Origin: Lwoffella lincolnii
Lineage (GTDB): Bacteria; Pseudomonadota; Gammaproteobacteria; Pseudomonadales; Moraxellaceae
Direction of reading: 5' to 3'
DNA: 64,000 nt
Assembly: GCF_002014765.1 (NCBI RefSeq)
Contig: NZ_MUYT01000007.1
Location: 188,828 to 252,827, forward strand
A program made the position numbers and the translations under genes. Numbering within the stretch: the stretch's first letter is position 1; the number at the start of each line of letters is the position of its first letter. Below, piece after piece: positions 17,232-26,129 of the stretch. The notes beneath the pieces were generated by a model. It saw only the letters and a program-made list of their open reading frames with translations. It did not search any database and was not told where the DNA came from.

Positions 17232-18524
17232 CTAAGCCACTTGCCCACAAGCATGACCACTTGCCCATGCCCATTGAAAATTATAGCCTCCAAGCCAGCC
17301 TGTTACATCTAACACTTCGCCCACAAAATATAAGTTCTCTTGCAGTTGACTTTGCATGGTCTTAGATGAAATGTATTCGGTTGACACACCGCCAAGTGTT
17401 ACTTCTGCTGTGCGATAGCCTTCTGTGCCAGATGGTTTTAGTGTCCAATCGTTGAGTGTCTGTCCGATTTTGTTTAACTGCTCGTCTTTGATGTTGGCAA
17501 GGTCGCAATCTTGATGTTCAGCCCATAAAAGTGCTTGCAAGGCTGACAGCAGGTTTTTGGCAAAATGGTCAGCCAAGGCGGTCTTAATTTTTTGTTTGGG
17601 GTGGCGGCGTTTGTATTGGCACAAATGGTCTGATACATTCAAATCAGGCAATAAGTTGATGTGAATGCTCTCACCGAGTTGCCAATAATTAGACAACTGT
17701 AACATGGCAAAGCCTGACAAACCACGATGCGTAAAGAGCATGGGACGAGCAAAGCTTATCCGTTCATTAAATGCCACCACGTCATGACTGATGCCTGACA
17801 AACTGGCGAACACATCTCCTAATTTATCCGTAAATGTAAAGGGTACTAACCCTGCTTGGGTGGGAATGATGTGATGTCCAAACTGCTCAGCGACTTGATA
17901 ACCAAACCCTGTCGCTCCCATGGTGGGAATGGATAACCCACCTGTGGCAATCACCAAAGACTCACAACCGATAACGCCTTGATTGGTATGGATGATAAAA
18001 TTAACCGCTGATGAACTGGCATGGTTATCGTGAACAATGTTTTTGCAAGCATGCACGGATTGCACCGCACAATTTAGGCGGACAGTTGCTCCCACGGCAT
18101 CACATTCTGCCAGTAACATGGTCAAAATGTCCTTAGATGACTTATCACAAAACAGTTGACCATGTTCTTTTTCATGATAATCAATGCCATGATGTGCCAC
18201 CATGTCAATAAATTGCCATGGGGTAAAACGGCTTAATGCTGATTTACAAAAATGTGGATTTTGGCTGATAAACTGCTCTGGCTCAACTGACAGATTGGTG
18301 AAATTACAGCGTCCACCACCAGACATTAAGATTTTTTTGCCTGCTTTATTGGCATGGTCAATAATCAGCACTGACCTACCTCGTTTGCCTGCGGTCAAAG
18401 CGGTGAATAGCCCTGATGCCCCAGCCCCAATGATCAGCACTTGAGTCAGCATTGGTTGAGTAATGACGGGTGTTTGGGTGGTCAGTTGGGTATTATCAGA
18501 TGGGTTTGACTCAGAAGAAGACAT
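17232..18524 (-). CDS. BaiN/HI0933 (YhiN) family flavoprotein
   Basis: An NAD(P)/FAD-dependent oxidoreductase of the HI0933 family, about 430 residues. A FAD-binding GAGASGLFTALTAGKRG lies near the N-terminus, then the family signature GGGRCNFTN, the motif ATGGLSIPTMGATGFGY, and C-terminal GEVLDVTGWLGGYNFQWAWASG. Substrates are not established for most members. ATG 18524 starts a 30-residue polar leader before the FAD motif. A longer frame to 18638 exists but looks non-coding. Convergent with ahpF. Confidence 0.85.
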   Translation of the reverse strand: MSSSESNPSDNTQLTTQTPVITQPMLTQVLIIGAGASGLFTALTAGKRGRSVLIIDHANKAGKKILMSGGGRCNFTNLSVEPEQFISQNPHFCKSALSRFTPWQFIDMVAHHGIDYHEKEHGQLFCDKSSKDILTMLLAECDAVGATVRLNCAVQSVHACKNIVHDNHASSSAVNFIIHTNQGVIGCESLVIATGGLSIPTMGATGFGYQVAEQFGHHIIPTQAGLVPFTFTDKLGDVFASLSGISHDVVAFNERISFARPMLFTHRGLSGFAMLQLSNYWQLGESIHINLLPDLNVSDHLCQYKRRHPKQKIKTALADHFAKNLLSALQALLWAEHQDCDLANIKDEQLNKIGQTLNDWTLKPSGTEGYRTAEVTLGGVSTEYISSKTMQSQLQENLYFVGEVLDVTGWLGGYNFQWAWASGHACGQVA

Positions 18525-18904
18525 ACAGTACTCAAAATCAATGATAAATGAATGACAAAAAATCACTGCTTTAGGATAAATTGGTTTACAAATCGGTTTA
18601 CAATGACAGCAAAATCTAGTAAAACTATCATAAGCCACTTTGCTTGCTAACTTGCCACCTTACTTAACCGCAGTTACCCATGGTCATGACATATTCATAA
18701 AGTGGGCCATCATCAAGTGGATTGAAAGTGAATTGGCAGAAAGTAAATTGGCAAAGTAAATGCACCAGATTCACCAAGCTCACAAGGACACGCAATTCAT
18801 TTGTAGTGATGATGGTGATATTGGCATCGTTGACTCATCAATGCTAAAGAGTCATCAATACCAAATAAGTACTTAACCGAAAAGCACTCAACAAGGAGGT
18901 TATC
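18525..18904. other. Intergenic region, divergent promoters of flavoprotein gene and acs
   Basis: 380 bp between divergent genes, no coding frame recognised. A short tandem (AGTGAATTGGCAGAAAGTAAATTGGCAAAGTAAAT) lies near 18728-18760. The acs ribosome site AAGGAGG ends the region. No operator was identified. Confidence 0.4.
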
Positions 18905-20869
18905 ATGGTAAAAACTTATCCCGCCAGTAACGAATTCAAAGCCAAGGCGAACACCACGCCTGAACAATATCAACAAACTTACCAACAATCGGTTGCTGAT
19001 GCCAGCAGTAACGAAGCCTTTTGGGCAAAACGTGCTGAGTTGATTGATTGGATAAAAAAACCCACTAAGATTAAAAACGTCAATTATGACCTTGATAATT
19101 TTAGCATCAAATGGTTTGAAGATGGTGAGTTAAACGTGTCTGTTAACTGCCTTGACCGTCATTTGCAAAAAAATCCATTTAAACCAGCCATTATTTGGGA
19201 AGGAGACCACCCATCACAGCATAAAATCATCTCTTATAAAGAGTTGCATGCTGAGGTGTGTCGTTTGGGGAATGCCATGCGTAAAATGGGCGTGGGCAAA
19301 GGTGACCGTGTGACTTTGTATATGCCAATGATACCTGAGGCGGCAGCTGCCATGCTGGCATGTGCCAGAATTGGGGCAGTGCATTCGGTGGTGTTTGGTG
19401 GCTTTAGTGCTGACAGTTTGGCAAGTCGCATCATCGACAGTCAGTCAAAACTGGTCATCACCGCTGATGAGAGTGTGCGTGGTGGCAAACACACCCCGCT
19501 AAAATCCAATGTTGATAGGGCTTTGGACGTGGACGGAACTGATTGCGTACAAAAAGTCATTGTTGTCTATCGCACAGGCACGTCCATTCCGATGAGTGGT
19601 CGCCGTGATGTTTGGTATCACACCGTCATTGACAATGCCAACGAAGACTGTCCACCTGAGCCGATGAATGCTGAAGACCCTTTGTTTTTGCTTTATACTT
19701 CTGGCTCAACAGGCAAGCCCAAAGGGGTGTTACATACCACAGGTGGATACATCACTTATGCGCTGTCAACGTTCCGTGATATTTTTGATGTCAAAGATGA
19801 TGATGTGTTTTGGTGTACTGCTGATGTGGGTTGGATCACAGGGCATAGTTATGTGTTATACGCCCCACTTGCCAACGGCACCAGTACGGTGATGTTTGAG
19901 GGTGTGCCACAATATCCAGATTGGGCAAGGATTGGTAACATTGTTGATAAGCATGACGTGAGCATTTTATATACCGCTCCGACCGCCATTCGTGCGATGA
20001 TGAAAGAGGGCGATGACTACGTCAGACAATCTGACCGCTCAAGCTTGCGTCTGCTTGGCTCGGTGGGTGAACCGATTAACCCTGAAGCGTGGGATTGGTA
20101 TTACCAGGTGGTGGGTGAAAGTCGTTGTCCGATTGTCGATACTTGGTGGCAAACTGAGACAGGTGGGGTGATGATGACCCCAATTCCTGGGGCAGTCGAT
20201 CTCAAACCGGGGGCTGCCATGACCCCACTGTATGGCATTAAGCCTGCCATTGTTGATGGTCAGGGCAATGCCGTTCAAGGAGCAGGCGAAGGCAATCTGG
20301 TGATACAAGACAGCTGGCCTGGGCAAATGCGGGGCATTTGGGGGGATCACAAACGCTTTTTGCAGACCTACTTTAGTGCTTATCCTGGCAATTACTTCAC
20401 AGGTGATGGGGCATTGCGTGATGAAGATGGGCATTATTGGATTACAGGGCGTGTTGATGATGTGTTGAACGTGTCAGGTCATCGATTGGGGACAGCAGAG
20501 ATTGAAAGTGCTTTGGTGGCTCACCCTGCGGTGGCAGAAGCGGCGATTGTTGGCATACCACATGACATCAAAGGTCAAGGCGTGGGGGCATATGTCATCT
20601 TGCGAACAGGTGAAGAGCCAAGCGATGCCTTAAAAGGTGAGATTAACCGTCATGTGCGAGCTGAAATCGGTCCGATTGCCAACATTGATGCCATGTTTTT
20701 GGTTGATGCCTTGCCAAAAACTCGCTCAGGCAAAATCATGCGTCGCATCTTACGCAAGCTTGCTTTGGGTGAGTATGAAGGCTTGGGCGACACGTCTACC
20801 CTTGCTGATGCTGACGTGGTTGATAACTTAATTGCGGTGGTTAAAGCAGTTAAAGCAGAAAAAGGCTAG
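18905..20869 (+). CDS. acs: Acetyl-CoA synthetase (AMP-forming)
   Basis: Activates acetate to acetyl-CoA through acetyl-AMP. It has 654 residues, the standard length. Motifs: YTSGSTGKPKGVLHTTGGY (P-loop-like A3), DTWWQTETGG (A5), ITGRVDDVLNVSGHRLGTAE (A8 hinge), and PKTRSGKIMRRILRK with the catalytic Lys that is acetylated in homologues. The ribosome site AACAAGGAGG is strong. It supports growth on acetate, in line with an organism that does not rely on sugars. Confidence 0.97.
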   Translation: MVKTYPASNEFKAKANTTPEQYQQTYQQSVADASSNEAFWAKRAELIDWIKKPTKIKNVNYDLDNFSIKWFEDGELNVSVNCLDRHLQKNPFKPAIIWEGDHPSQHKIISYKELHAEVCRLGNAMRKMGVGKGDRVTLYMPMIPEAAAAMLACARIGAVHSVVFGGFSADSLASRIIDSQSKLVITADESVRGGKHTPLKSNVDRALDVDGTDCVQKVIVVYRTGTSIPMSGRRDVWYHTVIDNANEDCPPEPMNAEDPLFLLYTSGSTGKPKGVLHTTGGYITYALSTFRDIFDVKDDDVFWCTADVGWITGHSYVLYAPLANGTSTVMFEGVPQYPDWARIGNIVDKHDVSILYTAPTAIRAMMKEGDDYVRQSDRSSLRLLGSVGEPINPEAWDWYYQVVGESRCPIVDTWWQTETGGVMMTPIPGAVDLKPGAAMTPLYGIKPAIVDGQGNAVQGAGEGNLVIQDSWPGQMRGIWGDHKRFLQTYFSAYPGNYFTGDGALRDEDGHYWITGRVDDVLNVSGHRLGTAEIESALVAHPAVAEAAIVGIPHDIKGQGVGAYVILRTGEEPSDALKGEINRHVRAEIGPIANIDAMFLVDALPKTRSGKIMRRILRKLALGEYEGLGDTSTLADADVVDNLIAVVKAVKAEKG

Positions 20870-20993
20870 TCAAAACAAGGCTGGTTAAAAATTGGTCATG
20901 CTTGATGGCGACTGATGACGCCACATGACTGAATGAAACAACCAAACCAAATGACATCATCATAACCTTAGCATCAACCTTAACACCCCCCAT

Positions 20994-21037
20994 AAGCCAT
21001 GCTTAAGCATCTGATAACCGCTTGGGTGTGGCTTTTT
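20994..21037 (+). terminator. Possible terminator after acs
   Basis: AAGCCA (20994-20999) can pair with TGGCTT (21029-21034), followed by T residues. A 12-bp palindrome ATGCTTAAGCAT (20999-21010) sits inside the loop. The outer stem is short and the loop long, so this is a weak candidate between acs and pgsA. Confidence 0.35.
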
Positions 21038-21097
21038 CGTTGGCGTGTCTGTGTGAACATGTTAAGCTATGGCTAAATTGGCAACCTAAGACCCGTT

Positions 21098-21742
21098 ATG
21101 ACGGCATCATCTTCAAATCAAAGCATATTTAACTTACCCAATAACCTGACCATCGCTCGCATCATCATGATACCTGTGTTTGTGTTGATTGCTTATTGGC
21201 CCCCAGCCTTAGGGGTTGGTGTGCCTGCCATTCAAGACAACGCCATTGCTCGTATTGGCATGTATGAATTTAGTGACAGTTTGCTTCGGCATGTTTTATT
21301 GACATCTGTGTTTGTGTTGGCGGCGATTACCGATTGGTTAGATGGTTATTTTGCTCGTAAAATGGGCATTTCTTCTGCGTTTGGGCAGTTTTTAGACCCT
21401 GTGGCGGATAAGCTGATGGTGGCAGCAGCACTCATCATCTTGGTGCAGTGGCATGCCAATGTCATCATGGCAATCGCTGCCATTGTCATCATCTCTCGTG
21501 AGATTGCGGTTTCTGCCTTGCGTGAATGGATGGCAGAGCTTGGCAATCGCACCAGCGTGGCGGTGTCTTATGTGGGCAAATTAAAAACGACCTTTCAAAT
21601 GATTGCCATCATTGTGCTGTTATTAAATTGGCAGTCGCTTGAGACCTTGGGCTATGTGCTGATGGTGGCGGCGGTGATATTGACGCTGTGGTCAATGTTG
21701 ATATATCTTAAAGCGGCTTGGCCGTATCTTAAGCAAAATTAG
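21098..21742 (+). CDS. pgsA: CDP-diacylglycerol-glycerol-3-phosphate 3-phosphatidyltransferase
   Basis: Makes phosphatidylglycerol phosphate from CDP-diacylglycerol, in the inner membrane. The CDP-alcohol phosphatidyltransferase motif D-G-x2-A-R-x8-G-x3-D-x3-D is visible in DWLDGYFARKMGISSAFGQFLDPVADK. Several membrane helices are present. At 214 residues it is longer than E. coli PgsA (182) because of a loop between the first helix and the motif (GVPAIQDNAIARIGMYEFS). It is followed by purL, without obvious coupling. Confidence 0.92.
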   Translation: MTASSSNQSIFNLPNNLTIARIIMIPVFVLIAYWPPALGVGVPAIQDNAIARIGMYEFSDSLLRHVLLTSVFVLAAITDWLDGYFARKMGISSAFGQFLDPVADKLMVAAALIILVQWHANVIMAIAAIVIISREIAVSALREWMAELGNRTSVAVSYVGKLKTTFQMIAIIVLLLNWQSLETLGYVLMVAAVILTLWSMLIYLKAAWPYLKQN

Positions 21743-21836
21743 AGCAATCATGTTTATCACATCATTTTATTAAATTGTTTTTATTAAATTATTGTTATTA
21801 AATCACTGTACTTTGTTAAATCATTGGAAGCACTTT

Positions 21837-24800
21837 ATGACCTTCATCGCTGGACACCCATTTTTAACCGATTTTCAAAAAAATCAACTGCTTAATAACA
21901 TCAACCAAGCCACTAATATCAACCAAGCCAGCATCAACCAAACCACCAACTGCCAACTGACCGACATCATCAGCCAACAGGTTTTTATTTTTTCCACCAC
22001 ATTGAGCAAGCAAGAGCAAAAAAAAGCAATTGATTTGTTAAACGATGGCAAAACGTTTGAGCTGATGATGCCTACCGACAGCCAACGGCAACTGATTGTC
22101 AGCCCCCGTTTTGGCACAATTAGCCCTTGGGCAAGTAAGGCGACTGATATTTTTAATAACTGCGACATCGCCATCGAACGGGTGGAGCGGTTAATGGTTT
22201 ATACGTTGGTGGGAGAAAATCTGCCTGAAACACTGCCCCATGATGTCGAGATGATGTTATATGACCGCATGACGCAAAGTTTGTTTTATGATTTGACAAA
22301 AGCCCGTCATCTGTTTGATGACCACGAACCTGCCCATCTGAATCATGTTGATGTCATGGGGCTGTCATCTCAAGGGGGGCGTGAAGCGTTAGAGTCTGCC
22401 AACCGTGAGTTTGGCTTTGTGTTATCGGATCAAGACATGGATTATTTAATGAATGCCTATGTCAATGAGCTAAAACGCAATCCCACCGATGTGGAGCTGA
22501 TGATGTTTGCTCAAGCCAATTCAGAGCATTGTCGTCATAAGATTTTTAATGCCCAATGGATAATTGATGGTGAAGCACAGCCAAAATCTCTGTTTGACAT
22601 GATTAAAAATACGTTCCAACAAAATCCCAACGACATTTTATCAGCGTATAAAGACAACGCTGCGGTGATTAAAGGGCATGATGGACAACGGTTTTATCCG
22701 CTTTTAAACCGTCAAAATAACCATTTAGAATACGATTTTCATCAAGAACCGATTGATATTTTGATGAAAGTAGAAACCCATAATCACCCAACAGCGATTG
22801 CGCCTTATGCGGGGGCTGCAACAGGTTCAGGGGGTGAAATTCGTGATGAAGGGGCGACAGGGCGTGGCGGTAAACCAAAAGTAGGGCTGACAGGATTTCA
22901 TGTATCACATTTGCATCTGCCTGACATGCCTGAAAAGTGGGAAGCCGATTGTGGACGGAGCGGAGTGGTTTCTACCGCTGACTATGGCAAACCTGAGCGT
23001 ATGGCATCGGCGTTACAAATCATGACTGATGCTCCATTGGGCAGTGCGGCATTTTGCAATGAATTTGGTCGTCCCAATTTGCTGGGTTATTTTCGTTCGT
23101 TTCAACTTGACATGTCTAAAGAGCAGGACGGTAGCCAAATGCGTGGTTATCATAAACCCATCATGATTGCTGGGGGTTATGGCAATATCAAACGCAATTT
23201 GGTGGAAAAAAATGCCATTCAAGCGGGTGATTTGCTGATTGTTTTGGGTGGCCCTGCCATGCAAATTGGGCTTGGTGGTGGGGCGGCAAGCTCTGTGGAT
23301 AGTGGTGAGTTTGATGAAGGTTTGGACTTTGCTTCTGTGCAACGTGATAATGCTGAGATGGAACGCCGTTGTCAAGAAGTGATTGACCGCTGTTGGGCAA
23401 TGGCAGAAGATGGCAACGATAAAAACCCCATCGTGTCCATTCATGACGTGGGGGCAGGCGGGTTATCCAATGCCATGCCCGAGCTTGTCAACGACCACAA
23501 ATTGGGGGCGGTGCTGAACTTGCGTCAAGTACCATCACTTGAAAAAGGCATGTCGCCGATGGCGATTTGGTCAAATGAAGCCCAAGAACGTTATGTGCTT
23601 GCCATTCGTCCAAACAGTCTTGAGCTGTTTGATGACATCTGTGAGCGTGAGCGTTGTCCGTATGCCATTTTAGGCGAAGCAACCGAAGTGCGTCAGTTGG
23701 TGGTTGATGACCCACTGTTAAATTCAAACGGTGATTGCCAACCTGTGGACATGCCATTACAAGTGTTGCTGGGTGGTACGCCAAAAATGCAACGTTCTTT
23801 TAACCGTAGCAAACCAAATTTAACGGCTTTAAACCTAGAAAAAGTTCAATTACGTGAAGCGGTCAAAGATGTGTTACGTCATCCAACGGTGGCGAATAAA
23901 TCATTTTTAATCAGCATTGGCGACCGCTCAATCACGGGCATGGTGGTGCGCGACCAGTTTGTTGGGCGTTATCAAGTTCCTGTGGCGGATTGTGCAGTAA
24001 CAGCATCAGCATTCATGCCCCTTGATGGCAAACCCATGACAGGCGAAGCCATGAGCATGGGCGAACGCACACCAGTTGCTCTTATCAACCCTAAGGCATC
24101 GGCCCGTCTTGCCGTTGCTGAAGCCATTACTAACATTGCAGCGGCAAACATCGCCAAGCCATCAGACATTACCCTATCAGCAAATTGGATGGCAGCATGT
24201 GGTGAAGACAAAGAAGATCAAGCCTTATACGATGCGGTGCATGCGGTGGGTGAAGAGCTGTGTCCTGCCCTTGGCATTGCCATTCCTGTGGGTAAAGACA
24301 GTTTATCAATGCGTGCCAATTGGCGTGATGGCGATGATAATAAGTCGGTGGTGTCGCCCATGTCGCTGATCATCACCGCCTTTGCCCCTGTACAAAACGT
24401 GGCAAAAACATTAACCCCAGAGCTTGTTAATACCGACAGTGCCTTATATCGCATTGATTTGTCAAAAGGGCAATTTCACTTGGGTGGTTCTATCCTTGCA
24501 CAAACAATAAGCCAACTGGGTGATGATTGTCCTGATTTGGACAATCCGCAAGATTTAATCAAATTTTTTAATTTTATTCAACAAGCCAATGAAAAAAACT
24601 TAATCACAGCCTATCATGACATTGGTGATGGTGGCTTGCTTGCCACAGTTGCTGAGATGCAATTCACCAGTCGTCAAGGGGTAAAATTGGTGTTAAGTGA
24701 TGATAACTTGCTGGGTCAGCTGTTTGCCGAAGAGCTGGGGGCAGTTGTGCAAGTCTTGCCTGAACATGTGGTGGATTTGATGGCACTGGCAGACACCTTA

Positions 24801-25853
24801 GGCATGAATGACTTTATCAGTTTGATTGGACAAACCACCGATGAAGACAGCTTAATTATCCAAAGCCCCACTCAAACGGTTCGTTTTGACCGAGCTGAAT
24901 TACAACAAGAGTGGACAAAGGTAAGTTATCATATTGCTAAAAATCGTGATAATCCTGCTTGTGTCCAACAAGAATTTGACCTAATTGCTGATAAAAACCA
25001 TCAAGGTCTTATCAGCTTTACCAATTATGATTTAAATCAAGCGATTGAAACGCCTTATATCAACAGCCGAAGCACACAACCCAAAGTGGCGATTTTGCGT
25101 GAGCAGGGTGTCAACGGTCATTTGGAGATGGCAAGTGGTTTTACCCAAGTTGGGTTTAATGCCGTTGATGTGCATATGAGCGACTTGCTCAAAGGGCGAG
25201 TAAACTTGCGTGATTTTGATGGTTTGGTGGCGTGTGGGGGGTTTAGTTACGGTGATGTGCTTGGGGCTGGTTCAGGTTGGGCAAAATCGATTTTGTATCA
25301 TGATGAACTAAGAATGCAGTTTGTCCGCTTTTTTAACCGCCCAGAGACGTTCTCTTTAGGCGTGTGTAATGGCTGTCAGATGATGAGCCAGCTTAAAGAG
25401 TTAATTCCGGGGGCAGATAATTTTCCACGCTTTATCGCCAATAAATCTGCCCGCTTTGAAGCCCGTACTGTCAATGTCAAAATTGAACGCACTAAGTCGG
25501 TGCTGTTAAAAGGCATGCAAGACAGCATTTTACCCATTGCTGTGGCACATGGTGAAGGATTTGCCACCTTGAGCGACACTGACATCACTGGCATGACCGC
25601 CCATGGGCAAGTGGTGATGCGATATGTGGATAGCCATGGCAATCCAACCGAGCATTATCCGCTTAATCCGAATGGTTCACCACAAGGCATAACAGGCATT
25701 TGTAGTACCGATGGGCGAGTAACCTTGATGATGCCACACCCAGAACGAAATCTAAAAGCTTATAACCATAGCTGGAAGCCAAACGAATGGGACATCAATG
25801 GTGATGGGGCGTGGTTGAGACTGTTTAGAAACGCGCGGGCGTTTTTGCGGTAA
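21837..25853 (+). CDS. purL: Phosphoribosylformylglycinamidine synthase (large, single-chain)
   Basis: Fourth step of de novo purine synthesis: FGAR, glutamine and ATP give FGAM. It has 1338 residues from ATG 21837, preceded by GGAAG; 15 extra upstream codons from a TTG are unlikely. Synthetase halves carry ANSEHCRHKIFNA, KVETHNHPTAI, GRGGKPKVGLTGF and HDVGAGGLSNA. The C-terminal glutaminase has the nucleophile in GVCNGCQMM and ends with MMPHPERN. The N-terminus contains a short in-frame repeat (NINQATNINQASINQTTN, 21898-21950), a local DNA duplication. Full-length and probably functional. Confidence 0.97.
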   Translation: MTFIAGHPFLTDFQKNQLLNNINQATNINQASINQTTNCQLTDIISQQVFIFSTTLSKQEQKKAIDLLNDGKTFELMMPTDSQRQLIVSPRFGTISPWASKATDIFNNCDIAIERVERLMVYTLVGENLPETLPHDVEMMLYDRMTQSLFYDLTKARHLFDDHEPAHLNHVDVMGLSSQGGREALESANREFGFVLSDQDMDYLMNAYVNELKRNPTDVELMMFAQANSEHCRHKIFNAQWIIDGEAQPKSLFDMIKNTFQQNPNDILSAYKDNAAVIKGHDGQRFYPLLNRQNNHLEYDFHQEPIDILMKVETHNHPTAIAPYAGAATGSGGEIRDEGATGRGGKPKVGLTGFHVSHLHLPDMPEKWEADCGRSGVVSTADYGKPERMASALQIMTDAPLGSAAFCNEFGRPNLLGYFRSFQLDMSKEQDGSQMRGYHKPIMIAGGYGNIKRNLVEKNAIQAGDLLIVLGGPAMQIGLGGGAASSVDSGEFDEGLDFASVQRDNAEMERRCQEVIDRCWAMAEDGNDKNPIVSIHDVGAGGLSNAMPELVNDHKLGAVLNLRQVPSLEKGMSPMAIWSNEAQERYVLAIRPNSLELFDDICERERCPYAILGEATEVRQLVVDDPLLNSNGDCQPVDMPLQVLLGGTPKMQRSFNRSKPNLTALNLEKVQLREAVKDVLRHPTVANKSFLISIGDRSITGMVVRDQFVGRYQVPVADCAVTASAFMPLDGKPMTGEAMSMGERTPVALINPKASARLAVAEAITNIAAANIAKPSDITLSANWMAACGEDKEDQALYDAVHAVGEELCPALGIAIPVGKDSLSMRANWRDGDDNKSVVSPMSLIITAFAPVQNVAKTLTPELVNTDSALYRIDLSKGQFHLGGSILAQTISQLGDDCPDLDNPQDLIKFFNFIQQANEKNLITAYHDIGDGGLLATVAEMQFTSRQGVKLVLSDDNLLGQLFAEELGAVVQVLPEHVVDLMALADTLGMNDFISLIGQTTDEDSLIIQSPTQTVRFDRAELQQEWTKVSYHIAKNRDNPACVQQEFDLIADKNHQGLISFTNYDLNQAIETPYINSRSTQPKVAILREQGVNGHLEMASGFTQVGFNAVDVHMSDLLKGRVNLRDFDGLVACGGFSYGDVLGAGSGWAKSILYHDELRMQFVRFFNRPETFSLGVCNGCQMMSQLKELIPGADNFPRFIANKSARFEARTVNVKIERTKSVLLKGMQDSILPIAVAHGEGFATLSDTDITGMTAHGQVVMRYVDSHGNPTEHYPLNPNGSPQGITGICSTDGRVTLMMPHPERNLKAYNHSWKPNEWDINGDGAWLRLFRNARAFLR

Positions 25854-25903
25854 AGACTTTGTTAATAAGACTTTGTTAATAAGATTTTGTTAATGGTTAA
25901 TAT

Positions 25904-26042
25904 ATGAAACTTCGTCATCTCACCTTTATTGATTGATTTATTCGCAGGCATGGGCGGTTTTCACACCGCCTTGTCCGCCTATGGAGCAAAACGTCATTTC
26001 CTTGTTCAAGCTTGCACCATTCATCATAAAAAATCTTGGTAA
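25904..26042 (+). pseudogene. Fossil of a DNA cytosine-5 methyltransferase N-terminus
   Basis: ATG 25904 opens MKLRHLTFID and then stops. Shifting frame after a duplicated GATT (ATTGATTGATTTA) continues LFAGMGGFHTALSAYGAKRH. Together they recreate motif I of C5-cytosine methyltransferases (F-I-D-L-F-A-G-x-G-G-F), which binds S-adenosylmethionine. After about 20 more codons the resemblance ends, with a stop at 26040-26042. Motif IV (PCQ) and the target-recognition part are missing. This is a remnant of a restriction-modification locus between purL and the metalloprotease gene. No endonuclease trace was recognised. Confidence 0.75.
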
Positions 26043-26129
26043 TCAACGAAAAAAACATATAAATTGATTGGCTTTTTGATAGTATTTTCTGTGTCTTTTT
26101 TATTTTCATTCATTCTAAGGTACAGATTT

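Noticed and set aside
25915..26109. Minus-strand ORF downstream of purL
   Set aside because: It is antisense to the methyltransferase fossil, has no recognisable motif and has an unlikely composition.
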